A stretch of DNA of 64,000 nt from NCBI RefSeq assembly GCF_020037475.1, contig NZ_JAIQDB010000001.1, forward strand, positions 806,001 to 870,000. Direction: 5' to 3'. The position numbers were made by a program, and so were the translations under genes. Below are positions 36,768 to 45,625 of this stretch, in pieces. The notes under the pieces are model-generated. The model saw only the letters and a program-made list of their open reading frames with translations. It had not been told where the DNA came from and ran no database searches. The DNA is from Sutcliffiella deserti. GTDB lineage: Bacteria; Bacillota; Bacilli; Bacillales; Bacillaceae_I. The first letter of the stretch is position 1; each line of letters starts with the position of its first letter.

Positions 36768-36819
36768 TGTAAGAATTCCTTACAAACATGTAAACGTTTT
36801 CTCGGAATTTTTTGAATAT
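36768..36819 (+). promoter_or_regulatory. TnrA/GlnR-like box and -10 of the glnB-amtB operon
   Basis: TGTAAGAATTCCTTACA (36768-36784) matches the TnrA/GlnR consensus TGTNANAWWWTNTNACA with one mismatch and is a perfect palindrome in its arms. A GAATAT -10-like hexamer at 36814-36819 puts the start site near 36826, about 50 bases from the box centre, the arrangement of TnrA-activated nrgAB in B. subtilis. The rest of the 345-base gap after the MATE terminator is AT-rich with no gene. Confidence 0.75.
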
Positions 36820-36910
36820 TCGTATTGCATCTTAGATCAAAATGCCATATGATAATAAACATACCACAAGATGTTAGGAAATATAACATCAATTAAAAGG
36901 AGAGATTGAA

Positions 36911-37252
36911 ATGAAAAAGGTAGAAGCAATCATTCGACCAGAAACTTTTCGTACCCTTCGTGAACGGTTAGAAGAAGTAGGAATTAATGGCTTAACGGTC
37001 TCCGAAGTAGCCGGTTGCGGACAACAAAAAGGACAGCAAGGTGTTTTTAGAGGCAATACTTTCGAAATCAGATTACTACCTAAAGTAAAAGTGGAAATGG
37101 TAGTGGAATCTGAATTTGTGGATGAAATTGTCCAAATTATTCAAGAAACCTGCAGTAGCAATACTGTAGGCGACGGTAAGATCTTCATTTATCCTATTGA
37201 AAATGCCATTCGTATCCGTACAGGCGAGACTGGAAAATTAGCAATCGTTTAA
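36911..37252 (+). CDS. glnB: PII nitrogen regulatory protein (GlnB/GlnK, NrgB-like)
   Basis: A 113-aa PII signal protein that senses ATP/ADP and 2-oxoglutarate and docks on the ammonium channel. The N-terminal KKVEAIIRPETFRTLRERL, T-loop region (GCGQQKGQQGVFRGN) and C-terminal IRIRTGETG are conserved. The T-loop lacks the usual YRG uridylylation tyrosine, having VFRGN, as in the Bacillus NrgB type. AAAGGAGAG lies before ATG 36911. It precedes amtB by 22 bases, the reverse of the nrgA-nrgB order in B. subtilis. Confidence 0.92.
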   Translation: MKKVEAIIRPETFRTLRERLEEVGINGLTVSEVAGCGQQKGQQGVFRGNTFEIRLLPKVKVEMVVESEFVDEIVQIIQETCSSNTVGDGKIFIYPIENAIRIRTGETGKLAIV

Positions 37253-37274
37253 AAACAAGGAAAGGGTGATAATT

Positions 37275-38651
37275 ATGATAAAGAAAATTGGCTTATTATC
37301 GACAGGCGGATTATTACTTGGATCTACCGCACACGCACAAGCACCTACAGTGGAAGCATTGAGCGTATCCATGGATATGGTATGGATCATGATTGGGGCG
37401 TTATTAGTATTTTTTATGCATGCAGGATTTGCTATGGTAGAGTCAGGGTTCACACGATCTAAAAACTCCCTGAACATCCTTATGAAGAACTTTTTAACCA
37501 TTTCCATCGGTTCGGTTCTATATTTAATTGTAGGATATGCCATTATGTTTGGCTCTTCTGCTGGTGGATTCCTCGGTACTGAAGGATTTATGCTATCAGG
37601 TCATGAAGGAGAACTTGGATTCTTTGTATTCCAAGCTATGTTTGCTGCAACTTGTGCAACTATTATCTCTGGGGCGGTTGCTGAACGTATTAAACTTAGC
37701 AGCTATATATTATTGACAGTAGCGATGACCGCTTTCATTTACCCTGTTGTGGGCCATTGGGTCTGGGGTGGCGGTTGGTTAGCAACACTTGGATTCACAG
37801 ATTTCGCTGGTTCTACTGTTGTTCACTTAACTGGTGCTTTAGGAGCAGTGGTTGCAGTGAAGTTCTTAGGGGCTCGGATAGGTAAATATGCTAATGGAAA
37901 AGTAAATGTTATATCAGGTCACAATATCCCACTTGGTGCATTAGGTGTATTTATCCTATGGTTTGGCTGGTTTGGTTTTAATGGAGGTAGTACATTGGCA
38001 GCAGATCCAGAGTTAATACCTCACGTAATCACAACTACATTACTTTCTGCATCTGCCGGGGTTATAGCATCTGCGTTCTACTCACAACTCCGCTATAAAA
38101 GAATTGATGCATCACTTACCCTGAACGGCGCATTAGCTGGTCTGGTGGGTATTACAGCTGGAACAGGAGACGTATCTCCAATCGGTGCTATTATTATCGG
38201 ACTAATCGCTGGCGTTATACTAGTGGAGGCAGTTTCCTTTATTGATAGAAAGTTAAAGTTAGATGACCCAGTTGGCGCGATTGCCGTACATGGTGTTTGC
38301 GGAATTTGGGGAACACTCGCTGTTGGTTTGTTTTCCACATCCACAGGATTATTTTACGGTGAAGGTATTAGCCAACTAGGTATTCAAGCTCTTGGAGTTG
38401 TTGCCGTTATCGCTTGGACGGTCCTTACAGTAGGAAGTTTTCTTTACTTAGTAACTCGTTTCAGCAGCATTCGTGTGACAAAGGAAGAAGAAATTGCCGG
38501 ACTGGATTTTGCAGAGCACGGTTCATCCGCCTACGAACTAAGAGAATCCCTCTATTCTGATAATAGCTCTACCCCTGAATTCGGCACAGGACTTGTTCAT
38601 CGACTAGATAGTATTGGCCGTAAACCTAAACCAAAAGCCAAAGAAGTTTAA
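37275..38651 (+). CDS. amtB: Ammonium transporter AmtB (NrgA-like)
   Basis: A 458-aa ammonium channel. The N-terminal signal-like helix is followed by about eleven membrane helices with hallmarks: DMVWIMIGALLVFFMHAGFAMVESG, the ammonium-site region, conserved His in DFAGSTVVHLTGA and His in AVHGVCGIWGTLAVG, and a cytoplasmic C-terminal tail. ATG 37275 is preferred over an in-frame GTG at 37266, which lies inside the ribosome site GGAAAGGGTG. Co-transcribed with glnB and expected to be induced under nitrogen limitation by TnrA. Confidence 0.94.
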   Translation: MIKKIGLLSTGGLLLGSTAHAQAPTVEALSVSMDMVWIMIGALLVFFMHAGFAMVESGFTRSKNSLNILMKNFLTISIGSVLYLIVGYAIMFGSSAGGFLGTEGFMLSGHEGELGFFVFQAMFAATCATIISGAVAERIKLSSYILLTVAMTAFIYPVVGHWVWGGGWLATLGFTDFAGSTVVHLTGALGAVVAVKFLGARIGKYANGKVNVISGHNIPLGALGVFILWFGWFGFNGGSTLAADPELIPHVITTTLLSASAGVIASAFYSQLRYKRIDASLTLNGALAGLVGITAGTGDVSPIGAIIIGLIAGVILVEAVSFIDRKLKLDDPVGAIAVHGVCGIWGTLAVGLFSTSTGLFYGEGISQLGIQALGVVAVIAWTVLTVGSFLYLVTRFSSIRVTKEEEIAGLDFAEHGSSAYELRESLYSDNSSTPEFGTGLVHRLDSIGRKPKPKAKEV

Positions 38652-38660
38652 AACCAATAG

Positions 38661-38697
38661 AAAAAGCGGTCCATTACTTATTGGATCGCTTTTTTAT
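38661..38697 (+). terminator. Terminator of glnB-amtB
   Basis: AAAGCGGTCCA (38663-38673) pairs with TGGATCGCTTT (38682-38692), including one G-T pair, followed by TTTTA. Confidence 0.85.
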
Positions 38698-38709
38698 ATG
38701 TACAAAACC

Positions 38710-38739
38710 TATACAAACATTCAACCCAAATGCTATAAT
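38710..38739 (+). promoter_or_regulatory. Probable promoter of the + strand carotenoid operon
   Basis: TATAAT at 38734-38739 lies 20 bases before the first start codon. The -35 is poor (TATACA at 38710-38715, 18-bp spacer), so an activator or extended contacts may be needed. The leader would be very short. Confidence 0.45.
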
Positions 38740-38759
38740 TTCTCATGGAGGTGAATCAG

Positions 38760-39551
38760 ATGCAAGTTAGCAAATGGGAACGAAGTATTTATCGTTTTTT
38801 TATCTTTTGGTACATATGTGGGGTCATATTATTAACCTTCGATCTACTTCCACCTTGGTTAGAGTGGGCAAATGTTGTTTTTCTTATTACTTCAGGTTCC
38901 CTTGGAGCAATTTACTTAATAAAAAATTATTATCGAATAGGTATAGCAGCAGCATTATTTATCTTTTTTGTTTCTATGGCCGCAGAGCATTTTGGAGTAA
39001 AGTACGGAATTTTATTTGGTGATTATTATTATAATGCCTATTTTGGGCCAAAACTGTTTGAAGTACCAATCACCATCGGGTTCGCCTGGATAATGGTTAT
39101 TGCAACTTCTCATGTTATGGCTGTGAGGATTTTTCCTAATTCATCTATTTTGATCAAATCTTTGACAGCTGCAGGGGCCACAGTGATTCTGGACTTAATT
39201 ATCGACCCTGTTTCTTTTATTGCAAAAGAATATTGGATTTGGACTGGCGAGAGTTTTTACTATGATATTCCTTTGTACAACTTTTTTAGTTGGTTTGCTT
39301 TAGCCTTGGTTTTTCATCTTCTTTTATTTCACTTTACTAAGGGAATGGTGTCTAACGAGAATACCTATTGGGAAAAGAATATGTATGTCCTATATGGCTT
39401 AATGATAGCCATGTTCTGTGTTATTGCACTTTCTGTTAATCTTTTCCTAGCATTCTTTGCTACCATAGTTCCGACGCTGCTACTTTATATTGGCACTTTT
39501 AAGCATAAGGAGTTTTTTAATGATTCCAGCAAAAAAAAGCAAAGCATTTGA
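38760..39551 (+). CDS. CruF/DUF422-type carotenoid biosynthesis membrane protein
   Basis: A 263-aa protein with about seven to eight membrane helices. Motifs typical of the CruF family are present: AEHFGVKYGILFGDYYY, VPITIGFAWIMVI, LDLIIDPVSFI and YWIWTG...YYDIPLYNFFSW. CruF proteins add water at C-1,2 (and C-1',2') of acyclic carotenoids, giving the hydroxyl to which a sugar can be attached. The acidic and aromatic residues in these motifs are the presumed catalytic set. ATG 38760 (MQVSKWERS) follows GGAGGTGA. It opens an operon with an acyltransferase, a glycosyltransferase and a CrtP-like oxidase, which fits hydration before glycosylation. Confidence 0.78.
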   Translation: MQVSKWERSIYRFFIFWYICGVILLTFDLLPPWLEWANVVFLITSGSLGAIYLIKNYYRIGIAAALFIFFVSMAAEHFGVKYGILFGDYYYNAYFGPKLFEVPITIGFAWIMVIATSHVMAVRIFPNSSILIKSLTAAGATVILDLIIDPVSFIAKEYWIWTGESFYYDIPLYNFFSWFALALVFHLLLFHFTKGMVSNENTYWEKNMYVLYGLMIAMFCVIALSVNLFLAFFATIVPTLLLYIGTFKHKEFFNDSSKKKQSI

Positions 39552-40188
39552 ATTCTTTTTTGATCAGTTTAATAAACGTTTTTTATCATTTCAATTTAAA
39601 GGGATCTATTGGGCAACAGAAACAAATATCGTAACGCTCCCCTCCACCTCTGCTCTATTTATTGCTAATCATAGTACATGGTGGGATCCACTTGTTATTT
39701 TTCACTTAAATAGACATATTATCAAGCAAGAAAGCTATTGTATGATGCATGAAAAAGGAATAAAAGAATATCCTTTTTTTCGTAAAATTGGTGCATTCTC
39801 TGTAAATCGTCAAAACCCAAAGGATATTGTTCAATCGATTAATTATGCCAAAGAAAAGTTAAAGGATGGGAAAGCATTATGGTTGTTTCCTCAAGGAGAT
39901 GAACATCATCTTGAAACCAGGCCGCTCGCTTTTCTTCCTGGCGCGATACATATCGTTAAAAACAGTGATATTCCCATTGTTCCTGTTGGATTATATTACA
40001 CTTTTGGAAATGAGCGGAAGCCCGAAATTTATATAAAAATAGGAAAACCACTCGTTTCAGCTGAATTAAAAGGCTCTCTTGTAAAGGAAAAAAATCTTGA
40101 ACTGGAATCACATTTCACCTTTCTTCTAGACAGCTTAAAACAGGAAGTTATCACCAAGAGTCTAGATCAATATAAAAATATACTATAG
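39520..40188 (+). CDS. PlsC-like acyltransferase of the carotenoid cluster
   Basis: A 222-aa lysophospholipid acyltransferase-family protein. The HX4D motif is NHSTWWD (about residue 51), the second motif FPQGDEH replaces the usual FPEGTRS, and a PVGLYY segment follows. ATG 39520 has AAGGAG 7 bases upstream and overlaps the preceding gene by 32 bases; a longer in-frame start is rejected for lack of a ribosome site. In this operon the likely job is to add a fatty acid to a glycosyl-carotenoid; a phospholipid role is the alternative. It is not homologous in fold to staphylococcal CrtO as far as I can tell. Confidence 0.8.
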   Translation: MIPAKKSKAFEFFFDQFNKRFLSFQFKGIYWATETNIVTLPSTSALFIANHSTWWDPLVIFHLNRHIIKQESYCMMHEKGIKEYPFFRKIGAFSVNRQNPKDIVQSINYAKEKLKDGKALWLFPQGDEHHLETRPLAFLPGAIHIVKNSDIPIVPVGLYYTFGNERKPEIYIKIGKPLVSAELKGSLVKEKNLELESHFTFLLDSLKQEVITKSLDQYKNIL

Positions 40189-40206
40189 GTTTGGAGGGAG
40201 CGTCTA

Positions 40207-41316
40207 TTGGAAATCTTAATCTACCTTTTATCCCTTCTGCTTGGGCTGTCTTTTCTCTGGATCATAATTAACGGTTTCTTTTATCCTCCCTATAATAGCT
40301 GGGAGAAATTTAAAGGACAACCTCTTGTTTCGGTCCTTGTCCCAATGAGGGACGAAGAGAGAAATGTAGGTCCCTTAATCGCCAACTTAAAGGAACTTTC
40401 CTACCCAAATGTAGAATATATTTTTCTAGATGACCACTCATCTGATGCTACCTATAAATTAGTAGAAAACTTGATAAAAGGAGAGACACGTTATCACCTT
40501 TTAAAGGGCGCTCCACTAAAAAAGGGCTGGGCAGGTAAAGTTCATGCTTGTTCTCAACTGGCTAAAAAGGCAAAAGGTACCTACCTTTTATTTTTAGATG
40601 CAGATGTAAGACTCCGTTCTAATACAATTGAAAGAATGCTCCCTTTTTTTCAGAGAAAGAACATTAAATTAGTAACAGGCTTTCCACACTTCCCTGTTAC
40701 TTCCTGGTTAAGCAAATTGCTTGTTCCGATACAGCATTTTGTCATCTGGCTGCACCTGCCTCTCGCTTTGGCAAACTATACTCGTTATAAACCTGCAACT
40801 GCTGCACATGGGGCATTTATGTTCTTTGAAAGAGATGCTTATCACTCAATTGGAGGACACGAGTCTGTTAAAGATTCCATCGTAGAGGATGTACATATCT
40901 CACGTATGGTGAAAAGTCATGGGTATGGCGTCTGTTTAATTAACGCTACTCCATACGTTACCTGCCATATGTATGAAACAAATGAGGAAGTATGGAATGG
41001 CTTTTTAAAAAATATTTACATTGGTATCGGGAAGTCTTCAGTTATGGTCGCTGGTTTAACCTTTTATTACAGCATTTTTTTTATTCTCCCACTACTATTA
41101 GCCTTTTTCGCTCCTTTCTACGGGGTTTGGTACACACTTCCTCTTTTACTAGTTTGGATACAAAAGCTGTATGTTGATCTTCAAACAAAGCAAAGCCTCA
41201 TTCTTTGCTTATTCATGCCATTTAGCGCTATTGCATTTATCGTCATCATGCACGCCTCGATGTGGAAATCGCTAAAAAATCAAGCCTATACATGGAAAGG
41301 GCGGAATTATAAATGA
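40207..41316 (+). CDS. crtQ: Family 2 glycosyltransferase, CrtQ-like
   Basis: A 369-aa membrane-bound glycosyltransferase. One N-terminal helix (about 2-22) is followed by a GT-A domain: LVSVLVPMRDEERN, DDHSSDAT (nucleotide site), FLDADVRL (DxD) and VEDVHISRMVKSHGYG (catalytic ED). Three C-terminal helices lie at about 275-350. The ending WKGRNYK resembles the WKGRQY ending of staphylococcal CrtQ, which glucosylates the C30 carotenoid acid. The start is TTG 40207 with GGAGGG 9 bases upstream. It overlaps the next gene by 4 bases. Confidence 0.85.
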   Translation: MEILIYLLSLLLGLSFLWIIINGFFYPPYNSWEKFKGQPLVSVLVPMRDEERNVGPLIANLKELSYPNVEYIFLDDHSSDATYKLVENLIKGETRYHLLKGAPLKKGWAGKVHACSQLAKKAKGTYLLFLDADVRLRSNTIERMLPFFQRKNIKLVTGFPHFPVTSWLSKLLVPIQHFVIWLHLPLALANYTRYKPATAAHGAFMFFERDAYHSIGGHESVKDSIVEDVHISRMVKSHGYGVCLINATPYVTCHMYETNEEVWNGFLKNIYIGIGKSSVMVAGLTFYYSIFFILPLLLAFFAPFYGVWYTLPLLLVWIQKLYVDLQTKQSLILCLFMPFSAIAFIVIMHASMWKSLKNQAYTWKGRNYK

Positions 41317-42803
41317 AGAAGGTAATTGTTATAGGTGGAGGGCTTGGTGGTTTAGCCGCTGCTATTTCCTTAGCGGCTAAAGGCTTTAAAGTTACGATTT
41401 TAGAAAAAAACAGTCACCTTGGCGGAAAATTAATGGCTGTTCAGCTAGGTGAAACATACTTTGATTTTGGTCCAAATACAATTACCATGCCTGATGTATT
41501 TCGTGAGGTAATTGCGCTTAGCGGAGAAAATCCTGACGAGTATCTCACTTTTATTAAATTACATTCACATACAAGAAATGTCTCATCGGATGGTACTAAG
41601 TTTGATTTTAGTACAGATAGAGAAATAATGTTAGAGCAACTCAGCAGGCTTGATCCAACTGGCGCAAAGAATTATCATGCATATCTTACAAAAGTAACAG
41701 AGCTTTATAAGCTTGGACAGACACATTTTTTCCGGAGAACCTTCACATCCACCAAAGATTATCTGTCACCAAGTTTAGGTGCATCTTTTTCAAAAGTAAA
41801 ACCTTTAACTTCTCTTCATCAATTTAATCGACGCTATTTTACAAATCCCTTCGTCATTCAGGCACTAGATAGATATGCCACTTATATTGGATCGTCTCCT
41901 TATATTTCGCCCGCTACCTTTGCTTTAATCTCCTATTTGGAATTAGTAGATGGAGTATATTACGCTAAGGGTGGAAATTGGAAGATAGCTGAAGCATTTG
42001 AGAAGATTGCAAGAAAATTAGGTGTAGAAATACGAACAGATTGTGCTGTTACAAAAATTGTGGTGAAAAATAAACAAGCAGTTTCTGTTGAAGTGGCTGA
42101 TGAGGAAATCTATTATGCGGATATCTTTGTAATGAATGCCGATCTTTTAGCAGCATATCCTGACCTTGTTCATGAAAAAGATCGTTCACACTTTTCAAAT
42201 CAAAAAGCAGCTTCATATGAACCTTCTATCTCGGCTCTGGTAATCCTTGCAGGCCTTCAAGAAAGAAATGAGCAATTGCTTCACCATTCCGTTTATTTTT
42301 CCACTAATTATCACAAAGAGTTTATCGAACTTATGAAAGATAGAAAATACGCTAGTAATCCTACTATCTATCTTAGTAATTCCTCTGTCACTGAACTGGA
42401 TAAAGGTCCACATGGAGACAATCTTTTTATTCTTGTTAACGCACCTGCTGTAACAAGTAGTGCCGATAACAGCATTTTTATTGAAGAGTACAAAAAGCAG
42501 ATATATACCACTCTTGAAAGTCATGGACTATCAATAAATGCCAATCTTAAAGTGGAAAAGATTATTACACCTCAAGATATTCAATCCAAATTTGGAGCTT
42601 TTAAAGGTTCCCTTTATGGTGCAGCATCCAACCGTAAGCGAGATGCATTTTTCCGGCCGCGAAACAAAGCAAGAGATATTGGAAATTTATATTTTGTGGG
42701 AGGATCAACCCACCCTGGGGGAGGATCGCCTATGGTAACATTATCGGGAATAAATGTAGCAAATACCATAGCTCAGGTTTGGGAGAATAATACTGACAGT
42801 TAA
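41313..42803 (+). CDS. crtP: FAD-dependent carotenoid oxidase, CrtP-like
   Basis: A 496-aa CrtI/CrtN-superfamily flavoprotein. The FAD Rossmann motif is IGGGLGGLAAAISLAAKGF, then DFGPNTITMPDVF, and the C-terminal signature LYFVGGSTHPGGGSPMVTLSG. The YIGSSPYISPATFALISY segment and the ending are closer to staphylococcal CrtP (terminal methyl oxidase of 4,4'-diaponeurosporene) than to CrtN, so oxidation of a terminal methyl group is the likely reaction. ATG 41313 overlaps the preceding gene (ATGA). Last gene of the + strand operon. Confidence 0.82.
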   Translation: MKKVIVIGGGLGGLAAAISLAAKGFKVTILEKNSHLGGKLMAVQLGETYFDFGPNTITMPDVFREVIALSGENPDEYLTFIKLHSHTRNVSSDGTKFDFSTDREIMLEQLSRLDPTGAKNYHAYLTKVTELYKLGQTHFFRRTFTSTKDYLSPSLGASFSKVKPLTSLHQFNRRYFTNPFVIQALDRYATYIGSSPYISPATFALISYLELVDGVYYAKGGNWKIAEAFEKIARKLGVEIRTDCAVTKIVVKNKQAVSVEVADEEIYYADIFVMNADLLAAYPDLVHEKDRSHFSNQKAASYEPSISALVILAGLQERNEQLLHHSVYFSTNYHKEFIELMKDRKYASNPTIYLSNSSVTELDKGPHGDNLFILVNAPAVTSSADNSIFIEEYKKQIYTTLESHGLSINANLKVEKIITPQDIQSKFGAFKGSLYGAASNRKRDAFFRPRNKARDIGNLYFVGGSTHPGGGSPMVTLSGINVANTIAQVWENNTDS

Positions 42804-42888
42804 GCTGTACGGTTATAGCTTACTTTTCGTAATTTCCCCCTTGTAAGTAGTAACATTATATCCAGAAATTAATATCCCCTGAAGAAAA

Positions 42889-42918
42889 ACCGGGCACCAA
42901 CTGTCCGGTCCTTTTAGT
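42889..42918 (+). terminator. Likely terminator of the + strand carotenoid operon
   Basis: ACCGGGCA (42889-42896) pairs with TGTCCGGT (42902-42909), including one G-T pair, with loop CCAAC, followed by CCTTTTAGTTT. Confidence 0.6.
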
Positions 42919-43284
42919 TTAGACGCCTAGAGGATTTTTGGATTCAAATGAGATCAAAAGAGTATATTGGTGAGGCATGTTTGTACTAAACCCTCTGTTA
43001 AGCTTAATAAATCTGTCCTGGCTTTTGGTGTGTTAGATGCAAACTCCGATACATAATTCTACATCTATCTTTTTTTCGGGCACCTGGTATGCACTGTTAG
43101 TACATCATTCTTCGGATTTATTATTTTCATGTACTTTGTTCGCTCCACCTCCAAAACAAGGAAGTACACGTGGCATCATGCTTTCCGACAGAAGAACTAG
43201 CTAGCAGCGAGGGAAGTATGATAGTCTCTAGCGTCTGAAGCTAGACGCTACTTACCTTTGAGTAAAATAACGCCAACGGGAAAT

Positions 43285-43310
43285 AGCCCCCTCCGCATAG
43301 CAGAGGGGGT
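43285..43310 (-). terminator. Hairpin after crtM
   Basis: CCCCCTC (43287-43293) pairs with GAGGGGG (43303-43309). It lies 13 bases past the crtM stop; the T-run is weak, so termination strength is uncertain. Confidence 0.55.
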
Positions 43311-43326
43311 ACTCTTATATCCTATT

Positions 43327-44160
43327 CTACATTTCTAATAAAATCTTCTGTTTCTCTTCACGAGTAATATAGTGCTTTGTGTGGAAAACGCTATAATTTT
43401 TTTGACGAATTGACCCTAAGATTGCACGATATAGGTAGGCAGCACCTTTAACTGGTGTACGAGAATCAACCGGGTAAAGATCGATAGTGTTTAAAGCTAG
43501 TTCATAAAGACGCTCAGCTTCTACGGCCATTTCCTCCCAAACCTTGATAAATGCTTTATTCACTCTATGTTTTTCTAATTCTTCAATAGTGTAGCCAGCT
43601 TTTTCTAATTTTTTAATCGGTAAGTATATGCGATCACGAGCAAGGTCTTCACCTACATCTCGTAGTATGTTTGTAATCTGCATCGCTTGACCTAAGGCAA
43701 TTGCGCCCTGACGCAAGGCTGACTTATTTCTTGGAGCAAGGATAGGTAACAACATTAAGCCCACTGAACTTGCTACATGATAGGAATAGTGCAGAACCTC
43801 TTCTTCTGTATAGTACATTGTTTTATACAGATCCATCTCTTGTCCTGAAATCATATCATGAAAAGCCTGAACATCCATGTCGTATCGGGAGAAAACATCA
43901 TTTAACGCCAACCACATAGGATTATCTGAAGGTAAAGAACCATTGAGAAACATTAAAAAGTGCTCTTTAAACTTTTGCAGCTCTATTTTAGGCTGTACCC
44001 CCTCATCCACAATATCATCGACTTGACGGCAAAATGCGTAAACAGCCCATACTGCTGTTTTCTTTTCAGAAGGTAAAAGAAAAAAAGCTTTATAAAATGT
44101 CTTTGAATGTTCTCTTATGATATCTTCACAATGTTGATAAGCCTTTGTTAACTCGTTCAT
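43327..44160 (-). CDS. crtM: C30 carotenoid synthase CrtM (squalene/phytoene synthase family)
   Basis: A 277-aa prenyl-transferase that should condense two farnesyl diphosphates to 4,4'-diapophytoene. Both aspartate-rich motifs are intact: DDIVDE (about residue 48) and NILRDVGEDLARDRIYLP (about residue 170), plus FYKAFFLLP near the N-terminus. ATG 44160 lies inside the end of the preceding desaturase gene (35-base overlap), implying coupling. Its place next to asnO is that of B. subtilis yisP, a relative without a desaturase partner. Confidence 0.88.
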   Translation of the reverse strand: MNELTKAYQHCEDIIREHSKTFYKAFFLLPSEKKTAVWAVYAFCRQVDDIVDEGVQPKIELQKFKEHFLMFLNGSLPSDNPMWLALNDVFSRYDMDVQAFHDMISGQEMDLYKTMYYTEEEVLHYSYHVASSVGLMLLPILAPRNKSALRQGAIALGQAMQITNILRDVGEDLARDRIYLPIKKLEKAGYTIEELEKHRVNKAFIKVWEEMAVEAERLYELALNTIDLYPVDSRTPVKGAAYLYRAILGSIRQKNYSVFHTKHYITREEKQKILLEM

Positions 44161-45625
44161 GAGAATTCACATCCTTTACCTTGGAAGGTTCGTTAAAATC
44201 TTTTAGAAGTTGATTTGCTGCAAGCTTAGCACTTTGCATTACAATCGGTATTCCTCCACCTGGATGAACAGACGCCCCTGTTGCGTATACGTTTTTCAGC
44301 GAAGAAGGCTTTGCTTGGGGACGAAACACCCCTGACTGAAGCAGTTTTGGAGCAATACCAAAGCTTCCACCTTGGAATAACCCTTCTGCTTCTGCATCGT
44401 TTGGTGTACGCACTTCCATCCACTCTATTTTCCCTCTTAGCTCAGGGAATGCCCTCTTTTCTATTTGCTTGATCATCTTGTCAATAAATACTTTCTCCTT
44501 GCTCCAATCAATATTGCCACCTGAGGGAACAGGCACTAATACATATAAAACACTTTTACCAGGCGGCGCTAGTGTTGGGTCGATCTTCGTGGGATTAAAG
44601 GTATAAAAGGAAGGATCAGTAGGGATTTTCTTATCTCTAAATACCTCTTTCATATGCATGTTAAAGTCTTCGCTCATAAAGAATTGATGCACATTCGACT
44701 GGTATTGATGATTAACACCGAAGTACAAAAGCACACAACCTGAAGATGGTATATATTTTTTCTTTTCCTTAGTGATCTTAGCAATAGAAGGAAAATCACC
44801 ATTCCACACTAATCCATCTACCTTCTTCTCTTCTCCATTAACCGTTATCGCAGTTATCTTGTCTTTCTCCTTACTCATACCCTCTACCTTACTATTAAAG
44901 AAAACTTTAATGCCCTTTTCATTCATCTCCTTTAATAACACTTCTACAAGAGTGGCATATCCTCCTTTAACGTAATGAATGCCATGCGCATGCTCGCTAT
45001 ATGGAATCAGACTATACATAGCTGGGGCTGATAAAGGATTACCTCCAATGTAAAGTGTTTGTAGAGAATAAGCTTCCTGTAACTTAGGATTGGTAAAATA
45101 GCTGCTTGCAAGCTTTTTGGTAGATTGGTAGGCTTTTAGTTTTATTAAAGACGCTGTATTTTTCAGAGTCCAGAAATCCCGTTTTCTTGTAAACGATTTT
45201 TCGAGAAAAGCTACCTTTCCTAAATCGAAACTCTCCTTCATATCATTCATGTATCGTTGAAAGCCTTTTCCTTCACCAGGAAAAACGGCTTCTATTTCTT
45301 TCTTCTGTTTTTCAATATTTTTATATTTTGTATATACCGTACCATCTTTAAAATGAAGGGAATATAAAGTATCCAATCCTAGTAGATTCCACGATTCTTT
45401 AGGTACTCCAGCTTCATCCAGAATTTCAGTCAACATGTCAGGTAATAGGACAATCGTTGGCCCTTTATCCACCCGGTACCCCTCTCTTTCAAGAAAGGCG
45501 AGACGACCACCAGCTTGGTTATTCTTTTCATAAACAGTAACATCCAAGCCGTTCTTTTTTAAAAGAAGAGCAGTAATCATGCCACCTATTCCAGCACCGG
45601 CTATTGCTATATGCGGAATAGTCAT
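44126..45625 (-). CDS. crtN: Diapophytoene desaturase, CrtN-like
   Basis: A 499-aa FAD-dependent desaturase: IAIAGAGIGGMITALLLKKNG dinucleotide motif, DKGPTIVLLPDM, a SLQTLYIGGNPLSAPAMYSLIPY segment and the C-terminal ATGASVHPGGGIPIVMQSAK. The PTIV.LPD and QTLYIG pieces are the best match to staphylococcal CrtN in the window, so dehydrogenation of 4,4'-diapophytoene is the likely role. An upstream frame would add 48 residues, but ATG 45625 has GGAGAGG upstream and aligns with the family start. It overlaps the genes on both sides (4 and 35 bases). Confidence 0.85.
   Translation of the reverse strand: MTIPHIAIAGAGIGGMITALLLKKNGLDVTVYEKNNQAGGRLAFLEREGYRVDKGPTIVLLPDMLTEILDEAGVPKESWNLLGLDTLYSLHFKDGTVYTKYKNIEKQKKEIEAVFPGEGKGFQRYMNDMKESFDLGKVAFLEKSFTRKRDFWTLKNTASLIKLKAYQSTKKLASSYFTNPKLQEAYSLQTLYIGGNPLSAPAMYSLIPYSEHAHGIHYVKGGYATLVEVLLKEMNEKGIKVFFNSKVEGMSKEKDKITAITVNGEEKKVDGLVWNGDFPSIAKITKEKKKYIPSSGCVLLYFGVNHQYQSNVHQFFMSEDFNMHMKEVFRDKKIPTDPSFYTFNPTKIDPTLAPPGKSVLYVLVPVPSGGNIDWSKEKVFIDKMIKQIEKRAFPELRGKIEWMEVRTPNDAEAEGLFQGGSFGIAPKLLQSGVFRPQAKPSSLKNVYATGASVHPGGGIPIVMQSAKLAANQLLKDFNEPSKVKDVNSHERVNKGLSTL

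Larger units (their letters stand above)
42804..43326. other. Intergenic region between convergent carotenoid operons
   Basis: No gene is supported in these 523 bases. It holds a likely + strand terminator (42889-42918), a small hairpin with arms TAGCGTCT and AGACGCTA (about 43228-43249) and a hairpin next to crtM (43285-43310). ATGTACTTTGTTCGCTCC near 43132 resembles the tandem units at 47255-47376. Confidence 0.5.
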
